Origin: Rhodanobacteraceae bacterium ZG21-1
GTDB lineage: Bacteria; Pseudomonadota; Gammaproteobacteria; Xanthomonadales; Rhodanobacteraceae
NCBI GenBank assembly: GCA_021390615.1
Contig: JAJEJU010000025.1
Span: forward strand, 1,302,001-1,366,000
Direction of reading: 5' to 3'
DNA: 64,000 bases
Shown here: positions 43,866 through 52,099 of the stretch, piece after piece
How positions within the stretch are numbered: the stretch's first letter is position 1
Layout: the number at the start of each line of letters is the position of its first letter
Program-made: the position numbers and the translations under genes
The notes under the pieces: generated by a model
What the model saw: only the letters and a program-made list of their open reading frames with translations
The model's database searches: none
Told to the model about the DNA's origin: nothing

Positions 43866-44542
43866 CGATAGCCCACGCCGTGCACGGTCTCGATGGCGTC
43901 GAACTCCGGCGCCACCGCGATGAACTTCTTGCGGATGCGCTTGATGTGCGAGGTGATGGTGGCGTCGTCCACCACCAGCTCGGCCTCGCGCATCAGCTGG
44001 TCGCGGTTCTTCACGTGGCCGGGGAAGCGGATCAGCGTGTGCACCATCCAGAACTCGGTGACGGTGAGCGGCACTTCCTCGCCGTTCCAGGTGATGCGCA
44101 TGCGCTCGGATTCCATCTTCAGCGGACCGTGCTCGATCACCGTCTCGCTGGAGGTGGGCACCTTCAGCGACTCGATGCGGCGGAACAGCGCCGCGATGCG
44201 CGCCGCCAGCTGGTGCAGGCTGGTGTCCTTGCTGAGGTAGTCGTCGGCGCCCAGGCGCAGGCCGGAGATCACGTCGAAATCGGAATCGCGCGCGGTGAGG
44301 AAGATGATCGGCAGGGTGGCCGACTTCGCGCGCAGTTCGCGGCACAGGTCGAAACCGCCTTCCGGCTCGTCGCCCAGGCCGATGTCGATGATGACCAGCT
44401 CCGGCATGCGCATGGCGAAGGCGTTGGAAGCTTCCTGGCGCGAGCCGAAGCCGCGGGCGTCGTAGCCGAAGCGGGTCAACGCCTCGACGTAGTTGGCGCG
44501 GATCAGCGGTTCGTCTTCGACAATGGCGATGTGGCGGCCCAT
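43853..44542 (-). CDS. OmpR-family response regulator, PdsR-like
   Basis: 229 residues. Receiver domain IAIVEDEPLIRANYVEALTR with the phosphoacceptor Asp in ELVIIDIGLGDEPEGGFDLC, then LGADDYLSKDTSLHQL; DNA-binding winged helix with LTVTEFWMVHTLIRFPGHVK, DDATITSHIKRIRKKFIAVA and VHGVGYRWKP. The GLGDEPEGGFDLC insertion and ELVVDDATITSHIKRIRKKF are as in PdsR of the dedicated sortase system. First gene of the four-gene operon that ends with the histidine kinase at 39272. The start at 44542 gives a normal N-terminus. Confidence 0.9.
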   Translation of the reverse strand: MGRHIAIVEDEPLIRANYVEALTRFGYDARGFGSRQEASNAFAMRMPELVIIDIGLGDEPEGGFDLCRELRAKSATLPIIFLTARDSDFDVISGLRLGADDYLSKDTSLHQLAARIAALFRRIESLKVPTSSETVIEHGPLKMESERMRITWNGEEVPLTVTEFWMVHTLIRFPGHVKNRDQLMREAELVVDDATITSHIKRIRKKFIAVAPEFDAIETVHGVGYRWKP

Positions 44543-44727
44543 GGGCGGATGTTTCCTGTGCGTGTTTCGGCAGGGATGGAGGGTGCAGTGTGCCCAGCGC
44601 CGGTGCAAGCCGTGGGGCGGGGCTGCCCGCATTTTGCCCGATCCTGTCAGCGTATCGACTGCTGGCCGTCGCCGCAGGCGCCGCCATGGGGCGCCTCATA
44701 GCACCCAGACCTCGCCGGGACACCCGC

Positions 44728-44850
44728 ATGACCTCTTCGACCAGCCCCCTGCCGCGCGACCCGAATGCCGAACTGAACGGCTTCGAGCCGCTGCGCGTAG
44801 CCCTCGCCCTCGGCGCGCTGCTGCTCGGCCTGCTGCTCAGCATTTACTGA
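44728..44850 (+). CDS. Candidate 40-aa single-pass membrane microprotein
   Basis: ATG at 44728 with GGGA about 8 bases upstream opens MTSSTSPLPRDPNAELNGFE, then PLRVALALGALLLGLLLSIY, a single C-terminal TM helix. Charged/polar N-terminus and hydrophobic tail look like a genuine small membrane protein. It sits divergently from pdsR and 8 bases before a second short frame, with an intrinsic terminator after both. Confidence 0.45.
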   Translation: MTSSTSPLPRDPNAELNGFEPLRVALALGALLLGLLLSIY

Positions 44851-44858
44851 GCGCCCCG

Positions 44859-44972
44859 ATGCCGAGCGAACCCCATCCCTCTGCCGTGAAGTACCTGAAT
44901 GCGATCGGCGCGAACGGAATCGCGCCGATCGCGGGGCTCGCCGAGCCCGATCCGGACTGGCAGCCGCTGTAA
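44859..44972 (+). CDS. Candidate 37-aa soluble microprotein
   Basis: Frame MPSEPHPSAVKYLNAIGANG then IAPIAGLAEPDPDWQPL, ending 50 bases before the intrinsic terminator at 45023-45046. GCGCCCCG precedes the ATG, so no strong ribosome binding site; coupling from the microprotein just upstream (8-base gap) would explain translation. Plausible but unproven. Confidence 0.3.
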   Translation: MPSEPHPSAVKYLNAIGANGIAPIAGLAEPDPDWQPL

Positions 44973-45022
44973 CGCCCCTGCTTCGAACAACCGACGACGA
45001 CGCCCACCCCGCCGTTCCTTCT

Positions 45023-45046
45023 CCCCTCTCACGAGGGGATTTTTTT
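45023..45046 (+). terminator. Intrinsic terminator after the microprotein frames
   Basis: CCCCTC-TCAC-GAGGGG, a 6-bp stem with 4-base loop, followed by A and seven T. Strong rightward terminator, implying a transcript that reads through 44728-44972. Confidence 0.85.
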
Positions 45047-45504
45047 GCGTGTCCGCCGCTCGATTTCACGCGGCGGCGTGCACAAAACTGACTGCCGCAA
45101 TAATCCGCCGGAAACTTTCGCGACGAGGTCGGGTCTGATCTAGAGCCAGTGGATCCACACCGTGGAGTCCGCCTCGGTCGAAGTATCGAGCCTTCACGGA
45201 TGCGCTGGCGACATGTGTGATCTCCTCACGCGTCTTCCGACGACGCTTGCCCGGTGCGCGTCCCTCCCCGACTGCACCGGGCTTTTTCTGCACGCGGGCA
45301 TCAGTCTCGCCGTGGCGCGAACACGCTTCGAATCGGTTCGAAGACGAAGGCGGAGCGCAGCGGCCCAAGGCCCACCGAAAAGGCTTGCGCAGCACGCGAC
45401 GGGCGGGCGCAGGACAGCAAGTTTTTGCTGTTAGCCAGGCTTGGGCAAGCGAGGAGTAGCATGCGCCATCCAGTCACCCGCCGCCCGCTTGCCGGAGTCG
45501 ATTC
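45047..45504. other. 458-base gap with an orphan terminator and a hairpin
   Basis: No open frame here has a ribosome binding site and credible composition. The region holds a second rightward terminator (45249-45287) and a 7-bp hairpin ACAGCAA/TTGCTGT at 45414-45431 just before the next gene. A small RNA between the two terminators is possible. Confidence 0.4.
45249..45287 (+). terminator. Orphan intrinsic terminator, possible small-RNA end
   Basis: GCCCGGTGC (45249-45257) pairs perfectly with GCACCGGGC (45274-45282), loop of 16 bases, followed immediately by TTTTT. It is about 200 bases past the previous terminator, and no gene lies between, so it should end an unannotated transcript. Confidence 0.65.
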
Positions 45505-46242
45505 ATGTCGCACAAAGCCTTCACCCTGCTGTTGTCTCTGAGCCTCGGTCTGCTTGCCACCACGGCCTGGGCCGGCGACACGCCGCAGCAGGATGACCCA
45601 GCCAGCAGCAAGGCGCTGGCCAACCAGCAGTGCGCGATCGGCGAAGAGAAATTCCTGCCCGGCGACTATTACTACTGCCTGGGCACCCAGGCCTACGGGC
45701 AGGGCTATTACGACCGCGCCCAGAAGTTCTTCACCACCGCCGCCAGCTGGGCCAGCAAGCCGGCGCAGTACGTGCTCGGCGTGATGGCGCTGAACGGCGA
45801 CCGCCAGTCGGCCAATCGCCCGCTGGCGATCGCCTGGTTCGCGCTGGCCGCCGAACGCCATCGCGAGGACTTCGTGGCGGCCTACCAGAAGGCGCTGGCG
45901 CAGTCGTCGGAAGCGGACAAGCACGCCGCCGAAGCGCTGCTGCGCCAGATGCGGCCGACCTATGCCGACGCCACCGCGGCGGTGCGCGCCGAACGGCGCT
46001 ATCACGACGGCATGGCCGCCGTGAAGCGCGCCGGCGGCAATTCGGGCGTGCAATGCATCTCCGGCGTGCAGCCGATCGGCGCGGACCCCAACGGCTCGAA
46101 CAGCACGGTCGCCTGCCTGCAGTTGCCGCAGTTCGTCGAGACCATCGACAAGGCCGCGCCGAACGTCTTCGAAGGCTGGGGTGGTCATGTCACCGTGGGC
46201 GATCTGCAGCCGGTGAACGCTCCCGACGCGCCGAGCAAGTAA
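45505..46242 (+). CDS. Secreted Sel1-repeat-like protein
   Basis: 245 residues with signal peptide (KAFTLLLSLSLGLLATTAWA). The body has TPR/Sel1-type helices: KFLPGDYYYCLGTQAYGQGY, YDRAQKFFTTAASWASKPAQ, YVLGVMALNGDRQSANRPLA and IAWFALAAERHREDF, the last close to the Sel1 A..GWYAKAA consensus. A Cys-containing C-terminal domain follows (GVQCISGVQPIGADPNGSNS, TVACLQLPQF). GGAG precedes the ATG. Likely a periplasmic protein-interaction module; role unknown. Confidence 0.8.
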   Translation: MSHKAFTLLLSLSLGLLATTAWAGDTPQQDDPASSKALANQQCAIGEEKFLPGDYYYCLGTQAYGQGYYDRAQKFFTTAASWASKPAQYVLGVMALNGDRQSANRPLAIAWFALAAERHREDFVAAYQKALAQSSEADKHAAEALLRQMRPTYADATAAVRAERRYHDGMAAVKRAGGNSGVQCISGVQPIGADPNGSNSTVACLQLPQFVETIDKAAPNVFEGWGGHVTVGDLQPVNAPDAPSK

Positions 46243-46666
46243 AGCTCCTCCGCGCAACGAGGCAGGGGATGCCTGCGACTGACACGGCAAACTTGCAGGT
46301 CGACCGGAGTTGCACGAATGCATGCCGCACGATGACGCGATGCTCAGCCGGCGAGATGCTCAGCCGGCTTGCGCGTTGTCGCCTGGCGAAGGGCCGCGGG
46401 TCTTTCAAGCCATCCAACGGAGACGGCAAGCCTTGCGGCTATCGCCGGTTCGTTCGATCCCAGCCAGGTCGAGGCCAGTCTCGATCCTGTCGAGGCTTGT
46501 CCCGGACTGGCCGAGGGCCAATCCCGATCGAGTCGCCGCTTGGCGTTGCGTACCCGCGTCGCTGTGCAAGCACGGCCGACTTCCTCGGCAACCCGCCGTG
46601 TCGTCCGTCCCGCATCTCGGACGGACGATGCCGGTAATGGCTGGACGTATGTCAGCCGAAGCGCAT
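46243..46666. other. 424-base gap without a supported gene
   Basis: Contains a short direct repeat, GATGCTCAGCCGGC at 46339-46352 and again at 46355-46368, and no other clear structure. The long frames crossing it are shadows. It lies between convergent genes (secreted protein and rpe). Confidence 0.35.
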
Positions 46667-47335
46667 CTAGCCCAGCTTGGCGCGCATCGCCTCGATCTCC
46701 GCGCGGTAGTCGGGCGCGTTGAAGATCGCCGAGCCGGCGACGAAGGTGTCCGCGCCGGCCGCGCCGATCTCGCCGATATTGTCGGCATTGACGCCGCCGT
46801 CGATCTCCAGCCGCACCGCCAGGCCGCTGTCGTCGATCAGCTTGCGCGCCTGACGCAGCTTGTGCAGCGCCATCGGGATGAACTTCTGGCCGCCGAAGCC
46901 CGGATTGACCGACATGATCAGCACCAGGTCCAGCTTGTCCAGCACGTAGGGCAGGCAGTCCAGCGGCGTGGCCGGGTTGAACACCAGGCCGGCCTTGCAG
47001 CCGCACTCCTTGATCAGGCCGATGGTGCGGTCGACGTGTTCGCTGGCCTCGGGATGAAAGCTGATCGAGGTGGCGCCGGCCTTGGCGAAGTCCGGCACGA
47101 TGCGGTCGACCGGCTTCACCATCAGGTGCACGTCGATCGGCGCGACGATGCCGTAGCTGCGCAGCGCCTTCAGCACCATCGGGCCCATGGTGAGGTTGGG
47201 CACGTAGTGATTGTCCATCACATCGAAGTGCACCCAGTCGCCGCCGGCGGCCAGCACCTTGGCGGTGTCCTCGCCCAGCCGCGCGAAATCGGCGGAGAGG
47301 ATGGAAGGGGCGATCACGTTGGCTTGCTTGCTCAT
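46667..47335 (-). CDS. rpe: Ribulose-phosphate 3-epimerase
   Basis: 222 residues. TIM-barrel epimerase interconverting ribulose-5-P and xylulose-5-P. Diagnostic pieces: [41 protein letters not shown]-like [35 protein letters not shown] and [19 protein letters not shown] precedes the ATG at 47335. It often neighbours trpE in Xanthomonadales; here about 7.5 kb separates them. Confidence 0.97.
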   Translation of the reverse strand: MSKQANVIAPSILSADFARLGEDTAKVLAAGGDWVHFDVMDNHYVPNLTMGPMVLKALRSYGIVAPIDVHLMVKPVDRIVPDFAKAGATSISFHPEASEHVDRTIGLIKECGCKAGLVFNPATPLDCLPYVLDKLDLVLIMSVNPGFGGQKFIPMALHKLRQARKLIDDSGLAVRLEIDGGVNADNIGEIGAAGADTFVAGSAIFNAPDYRAEIEAMRAKLG

Positions 47336-47432
47336 GCTTTCCTCGATGCCTGCTGCGGGGCGTCCGCGTGGCGGCCACAACGACCATGGTAGCTTCCGCG
47401 CGGCCGCCGCAGCGTGAACCTGGCCAGTCGGC

Positions 47433-48236
47433 CTACTTGAAGCCGCGCTCGGCCTTGATGCGCTCGTAGGCCGCGTTGATCTCGCTGGCGCGGGCCTCGG
47501 CGCGCCGACGCATGTCTTCGGGAAGATCGCCCAGGCGATCCGGGTGGTGCTCGGAAATCAGCTTGCGATAGGCGCGCTTCACCGCGCGGTCGTCGGCGCT
47601 GCGCTCAATGCCCAGCACCGCATACGGATCGGGGCCCTGCGGCGCGCGCTGCGGCGGCACGTAGCCGCCGGCGCCCGGGCCGCGCCGACCGCCGGCAGTG
47701 CCGGTGTTCCACGCATAGCCCTTCATCGCCAGCAAGGCCATCAGCTCCATCTCGCTGATCCGCAGCGCGAACGCCAGCTGGCGCAGCAAGGCCATCTTCG
47801 GCGCCGAGGGATTGCCTTCCGCCAGCACGGTCTCGATCACCACGTCGAGCACCGGGAAGGCGTGGTCGCGGCGCAAGCCCACCCACTGGCGCAGCTGGTT
47901 GATCGCCGCGGTCACGTCGAATTCCGGCTGCTTGCCGGCGTTGAAGCTGGCCACCGCCTGCTGTCGCTGCGCGGGCGTCAGGCCCATGCGGTCCATCATG
48001 CGCTCGGCCACGGCGATTTCCTCCGCCGACACGCGCCCGTCGGATTTCGCCACCGCACCGAGCAGGGCGAACAGCGGCTCGATGAAGCCGCCGGCCTCGG
48101 GCGTGGCCTTGCGGCGCTGGCCGAAGCGCAGGTTGTCGAACACCAGGCCGATCACCGCTCCCACCACCGCACCGACCAGGCCGTGGCCGAGCAGCAGGCC
48201 GAAGAAGGCGAACCACAGGGTGTAGACGTAGCTCAT
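47433..48236 (-). CDS. djlA: DnaJ-like co-chaperone DjlA
   Basis: 267 residues. N-terminal TM helix ([20 protein letters not shown]), a TerB-like helical domain ([28 protein letters not shown]-type segment [17 protein letters not shown]) and a C-terminal J domain ([34 protein letters not shown] with HPD). This is the DjlA layout: a membrane-anchored partner of DnaK facing the cytoplasm. The cytochrome gene upstream overlaps its start by 4 bases. Confidence 0.93.
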   Translation of the reverse strand: MSYVYTLWFAFFGLLLGHGLVGAVVGAVIGLVFDNLRFGQRRKATPEAGGFIEPLFALLGAVAKSDGRVSAEEIAVAERMMDRMGLTPAQRQQAVASFNAGKQPEFDVTAAINQLRQWVGLRRDHAFPVLDVVIETVLAEGNPSAPKMALLRQLAFALRISEMELMALLAMKGYAWNTGTAGGRRGPGAGGYVPPQRAPQGPDPYAVLGIERSADDRAVKRAYRKLISEHHPDRLGDLPEDMRRRAEARASEINAAYERIKAERGFK

Positions 48237-48571
48237 GGCTGCCCCGCGGCGGCCGGCGCCTGCGCGCTGTACCAGCGTGCCAGCTCGTCCAGCTCGGCGT
48301 CGCTGACCGGGCCGATCGCGGTGCGCATCAGCGGCACGTCGCGGCTGCCGTCGCGGTAGTGGCGCAGGGCCGCGCGCAGATAGTCCAGCCGCTGCCCGGC
48401 CAGGTTCGGCGCACCGGGAATCTGCGCCATGCCGGTTTCGCCGTGGCAGGCCGCGCACAGGCCCAGCCGGGCCGGCTTCGGCGGCAGGCCCGCCGCAGAC
48501 TCGGTCCACGCCCCGGCCAGGGCAGGCAAGCAGGCGGCCAGGCAGCCCGCCGCAAGCAATAGGCTTCGCAT
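48233..48571 (-). CDS. Periplasmic class I cytochrome c
   Basis: 112 residues from ATG 48571 (another ATG at 48601 is possible). Signal peptide MRSLLLAAGCLAACLPALAG, haem motif CAACHGETG, and an axial Met candidate in DVPLMRTAIGPVSDAEL. Single-haem electron carrier of the c4/c5-like type. Its stop overlaps the djlA start (ATGA), so the two are translated together. Confidence 0.9.
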   Translation of the reverse strand: MRSLLLAAGCLAACLPALAGAWTESAAGLPPKPARLGLCAACHGETGMAQIPGAPNLAGQRLDYLRAALRHYRDGSRDVPLMRTAIGPVSDAELDELARWYSAQAPAAAGQP

Positions 48572-48831
48572 CGGCAGCACACGGAGATCAAAGTCGGTCA
48601 TTCTATCGCGTCTAGCCCGATGAATGACCGGTGTGCGCATCGCCTGCACGCGGGGCACGGGAGGCGCGATCCGCCCTCGGTCTTGCCCCACGCCGCGCTG
48701 CGAACCAGATCGGTTCCTACCACCGAAAAGTAGCCGGAGGGCCGATTCCGTGGGCATGCATGGGCCCGACGCGGCGGCACCGCGGCCGCAGCGGCTAGAA
48801 TAAGCGCCTGTCCCACCCGCGAAGCGCCGCC

Positions 48832-49731
48832 GTGCCTACCACCTTGCTGCAATCGAACCTGCCCGGCCTGGACCTGATCCACCGCGGCAAAGTCCGCGAC
48901 GTCTACGCCCTGCCCGGCCAGCGCCTGCTGATCGTCGCCACCGACCGCCTGTCCGCCTTCGACGTGGTGCTGCCCGACCCGATTCCCGGCAAGGGCGAGA
49001 TGCTCACCCAGATGTCCAACGTGTGGTTCGGCAAGACCGCGCACCTGGTGCCCAACCACCTGCTCGACGTGCCGCTGGCCGAGGTGCTGCCTCCCGGCAC
49101 CGACCTGGCGCTGTACGCGAAGCGCGCGGTGGTGACCCGCCGCCTGAAGCCGGTGCCGGTGGAGGCGATCGCGCGCGGCTACCTGATCGGCTCGGGCTGG
49201 AAGGACTACCAGCGCAGCGGCGCGGTGTGCGGCATCGAACTGCCGCAGGGGCTGCGCCAGGCCGAGCAACTGCCGCAGCCGATCTTCACGCCGTCGACCA
49301 AGGCCGCCGTGGGCGACCACGACGAGAATGTCAGCTTCGACACGGTGGTCGCGGCGGTCGGCGCCGAGCTGGCCGAACAGGTGCGCGACGCCACCCTGAG
49401 CATCTACCGCTGGGCCGCGGCCTATGCGGCCGAGCGCGGCATCATCATCGCCGACACCAAGTTCGAGTTCGGCACCGACGAAGACGGCAAGCTGTACGTG
49501 ATGGACGAGATGCTGACTCCCGACTCCTCGCGCTTCTGGCCGGCCGAGGAATACCGCGTGGGCATCAGCCCGCCGAGCTACGACAAGCAGTTCGTGCGCG
49601 ACTATCTGGAAACGCTGGACTGGAACAAGACCGCGCCGGGCCCGCGCGTGCCCGCCGAGGTGATCGGCGCGACCGCGGCCAAGTACGCCGAGGCGCTGCA
49701 GCGGCTGGCCGGGATCCGGCTCGACGGATGA
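48832..49731 (+). CDS. purC: Phosphoribosylaminoimidazole-succinocarboxamide synthase
   Basis: 299 residues from a GTG at 48832. SAICAR synthetase of the longer, fungal-like type. Motifs: [78 protein letters not shown] and [17 protein letters not shown]. Purine biosynthesis step 7. Its stop overlaps the start of the SMR transporter gene. Confidence 0.97.
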   Translation: MPTTLLQSNLPGLDLIHRGKVRDVYALPGQRLLIVATDRLSAFDVVLPDPIPGKGEMLTQMSNVWFGKTAHLVPNHLLDVPLAEVLPPGTDLALYAKRAVVTRRLKPVPVEAIARGYLIGSGWKDYQRSGAVCGIELPQGLRQAEQLPQPIFTPSTKAAVGDHDENVSFDTVVAAVGAELAEQVRDATLSIYRWAAAYAAERGIIIADTKFEFGTDEDGKLYVMDEMLTPDSSRFWPAEEYRVGISPPSYDKQFVRDYLETLDWNKTAPGPRVPAEVIGATAAKYAEALQRLAGIRLDG

Positions 49732-50060
49732 ACGCCTGGCTCAGTCTCGCGGTGGCCATTCTCGCCGAGGTGGTCGGCACCAGCGCGCTGAAGGCCTCGG
49801 AGGGATTCAGCCGCCTGTGGCCCAGCCTGCTGGTGGTCGCCGGCTACAGCATCGCCTTCTATTTCCTGAGCCTGACCCTGAAGCAGCTGCCGGTGGGCAT
49901 CGCCTATGCGGTGTGGTCGGGCGTCGGCACCGTGCTGGTGACCCTGATCGGGGTGATCGCCTTCCAGCAGAAGATCGACCTGGCCGGCGCGCTCGGCATC
50001 GCGCTAATCATCGCCGGCGTGCTGGTGCTGAACCTGTGGTCGCGCGCCGGCGCGCATTGA
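49728..50060 (+). CDS. SMR-family multidrug efflux protein (EmrE-like)
   Basis: 110 residues with four TM helices. The essential TM1 glutamate is at position 14 ([20 protein letters not shown]), as in EmrE. Other landmarks: [40 protein letters not shown] and [19 protein letters not shown]. Functions as a dimer exchanging protons for cationic drugs. Begins inside the purC stop codon. Confidence 0.95.
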   Translation: MNAWLSLAVAILAEVVGTSALKASEGFSRLWPSLLVVAGYSIAFYFLSLTLKQLPVGIAYAVWSGVGTVLVTLIGVIAFQQKIDLAGALGIALIIAGVLVLNLWSRAGAH

Positions 50061-50085
50061 CGCCCTCTCATCACGAGACCTTCCC

Positions 50086-50556
50086 ATGCACAGCATGCAG
50101 CACTGGCTCGACAGCTACAGCAGCGATCATCGCCACCCGACCAACCAGCTGCTGCACTGGATCTGCGTGCCGCTGATCGCCTGGTGCGCGATCGCCCTGC
50201 TGTGGAGCGTGCCGGTGCCGGCGCTGCTCGGTCGCGCCGGCTTCTGGGCCGCCGGCGCGATGGTGCTGGCCTTCGCCTGGTACTGGAAGCACTCGCACCG
50301 GCTCGGCCTGGCCCTGCTGCTGGCGCTGGTCCTGCTCGGCGCGGTCACCAGCCTGCTCTACGACCGGCTCGGCGCGAGCAACCTGCGCTGGCTGGCGCTG
50401 GCGGTGTTCGTGATCGCCTGGATCGGCCAGTTCATCGGCCACGCGATCGAAGGGCGCCGGCCCAGCTTCCTCACCGACCTCTCCTATCTGCTGGTCGGCC
50501 CGGCCTGGCTGATGGAAAAGCTGCTGCGCCGGCTCGGTCTCGGAGCTTCGGCATGA
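50086..50556 (+). CDS. Mpo1-like (DUF962) integral membrane protein
   Basis: 156 residues, four TM helices. Conserved His motifs: SSDHRHPTNQLLHWICVPLI at the start and IGQFIGHAIEGRRPSFLTDL near the end, as in yeast Mpo1, an Fe-dependent dioxygenase that shortens 2-hydroxy fatty acids. The WYWKHSHRLG in the middle adds another His cluster. Activity of the bacterial homologues is inferred. Overlaps the next start by 4 bases. Confidence 0.9.
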   Translation: MHSMQHWLDSYSSDHRHPTNQLLHWICVPLIAWCAIALLWSVPVPALLGRAGFWAAGAMVLAFAWYWKHSHRLGLALLLALVLLGAVTSLLYDRLGASNLRWLALAVFVIAWIGQFIGHAIEGRRPSFLTDLSYLLVGPAWLMEKLLRRLGLGASA

Positions 50557-50960
50557 GCACGGCGCTGACCCTGATCAGCGCCGCGCTGTGGTGGGTGCTG
50601 TACAGCAGCATCGGCGCGCTGTTCTGCGCGTTGATCGCCTGGGCGGTGCTGCGCTGGGCGGAGCGCTGCACGGTGGTGTTCAACCGCACCTACCTGGCCT
50701 GCCTGCTGTGGAGCCTGCTCAGCATGCTGCTGATCGCCGGCGTGGCCCTGCACGAACACCACACACGTCCGCCCTACGGCGCCCTGCTCGCCTCCGGCAC
50801 ACTGCGCGGCGTGCTGGTGCTGGACATGCTGGCCGGCGTGCTGCTGCTGTGGCGGCTGATCCCGCGCACCGACGCGCGGCGCATCCGCCCGGGCAGCGCC
50901 TGCTTCGCGGTGGCGGCGGTGATGGCGATCGGCTTCGGCATCGCCACCAGCCTGGCCTGA
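50553..50960 (+). CDS. Membrane protein of unknown function, 135 aa
   Basis: Four hydrophobic segments (LISAALWWVLYSSIGALFCA, TYLACLLWSLLSMLLIAGVA, GTLRGVLVLDMLAGVLLLWR and SACFAVAAVMAIGFGIATSL) separated by short loops, one with a His cluster (LHEHHTRPPYG). ATG overlaps the Mpo1-like stop, so it is the last gene of the purC-SMR-Mpo1 run. No family recognised. Confidence 0.75.
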   Translation: MSTALTLISAALWWVLYSSIGALFCALIAWAVLRWAERCTVVFNRTYLACLLWSLLSMLLIAGVALHEHHTRPPYGALLASGTLRGVLVLDMLAGVLLLWRLIPRTDARRIRPGSACFAVAAVMAIGFGIATSLA

Positions 50961-50980
50961 TCCGCGCTGCGCAGGCGCCT

Positions 50981-51406
50981 TTACGGACTCGGCAACTTGT
51001 CGGTGAGGCCGGGCGTTCCCATCCACATCATCGCGGCGAGCAGCAGCATGAAGGCGATGCCGAGCAGCACGTTGAAGGCGACGTTCAGCAGCTGCACCAG
51101 GCCAGCCTTGGCGACACTCATCCGCGCGCCTTCGCGAGTGCGCAGCAGCCAGCGCGTCGCCAGCACTGCCAGCGCAAAAGACAGCACGCAAGCACCACCC
51201 AGACCGATCGGCAGCGGCAGCCAAGCGGTGGCGACGAGATCGCAGACGCCCAGCGCGGCATAGCTGATCGCCGTCACCAGCGCCGCCCGCGTATAGACAG
51301 GGAAACGCCCCAGTACGATCCGGCATGCAAGCGACAGCAACAGCGCATCGAAACATACGCCGACCACCGTCAACAGAAAGGCCATCACCGGATGGGTAGA
51401 CGTCAT
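50981..51406 (-). CDS. Membrane protein, first of a tandem paralogous pair
   Basis: 141 residues with four TM segments. N-terminal half (FDALLLSLACRIVLGRFPVY, TRAALVTAISYAALG) matches the layout of the next gene (FGALALSLVHRLATGCFPAA, LRTILVVIVTALALV), so the two are likely a duplication. GAGAGTTCTCG precedes the ATG. Function unknown; faces no recognisable partner. Confidence 0.7.
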   Translation of the reverse strand: MTSTHPVMAFLLTVVGVCFDALLLSLACRIVLGRFPVYTRAALVTAISYAALGVCDLVATAWLPLPIGLGGACVLSFALAVLATRWLLRTREGARMSVAKAGLVQLLNVAFNVLLGIAFMLLLAAMMWMGTPGLTDKLPSP

Positions 51407-51442
51407 CGAGAACTCTCCTGAGCCTGAAGCGCCTTGTTCGTT

Positions 51443-51934
51443 TCAGAACAGGCGCGCCTGCGCGCCGGGCATGAAAGAAAAGCAGATCGCCGCAATCTCC
51501 AGGCTAGCCGAGCAAATCGCCACACAGCACAGCGCGTAGAACAACAGCGCCAGGCAGCTCCTGACGCTGCTGACAAACATCGCCCGGCGGACAGGCAGTT
51601 GCCACCTGATCACCGCTGCGGCGAGCAAGGGCGAGGCAAACCAGAGCAGCGGCAGCGAGACGTCGCCTTGCAGAAGCTCCTGCATCGCCGCGACCCGGGT
51701 GGTGCCGGTCATCCATCGCAGCAGCCCGCTGTCACCGCCGAGCATCCACGCCAGCAACCAGACCAGCAGCATCGGGATGACCAGGGCGAGCGCTGTGACA
51801 ATGACCACCAGGATCGTGCGCAGGGCAGCGGGGAAACACCCCGTCGCCAAGCGATGGACCAAGCTCAACGCCAACGCGCCGAACACAGCGTCGGCAATGG
51901 CCGGTCCAAGCAACGGCAAGTGGGTTCCAGCCAT
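51443..51934 (-). CDS. Membrane protein, second of a tandem paralogous pair
   Basis: About 163 residues from the ATG at 51934 (a start at 51970 would add 12 residues). Four or five hydrophobic segments, including VIPMLLVWLLAWMLGGDSGL and FASPLLAAAVIRWQLPVRRA. Shares the S-L-x-x-R-L-x-x-G-x-F-P pattern of the neighbouring gene 36 bases downstream. Function unknown. Confidence 0.7.
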   Translation of the reverse strand: MAGTHLPLLGPAIADAVFGALALSLVHRLATGCFPAALRTILVVIVTALALVIPMLLVWLLAWMLGGDSGLLRWMTGTTRVAAMQELLQGDVSLPLLWFASPLLAAAVIRWQLPVRRAMFVSSVRSCLALLFYALCCVAICSASLEIAAICFSFMPGAQARLF

Positions 51935-52099
51935 GAGCGTTCCCTTGTGCGCCGAATCGCTGCGCGTCATGCACAGGCGGCCAGACTAAGGTTTGGCTTG
52001 CGTGAACCGCAAATTCCGATTCCTGTCGGCACTGTCGCTGCGGGCGAGACGGGCGCAAGCTACATCTCGCGTCTCATCGTTCCGCATCCGCCCCGTTGC

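Noticed and set aside
45066..45395. 109-codon minus-strand frame
   Set aside because: No ribosome binding site, basic low-complexity product, and a plus-strand terminator lies inside it.
46339..46368. 14-bp tandem direct repeat as start of a CRISPR or VNTR
   Set aside because: Only two units, two-base spacer; no array structure. No CRISPR array was found anywhere in the window.
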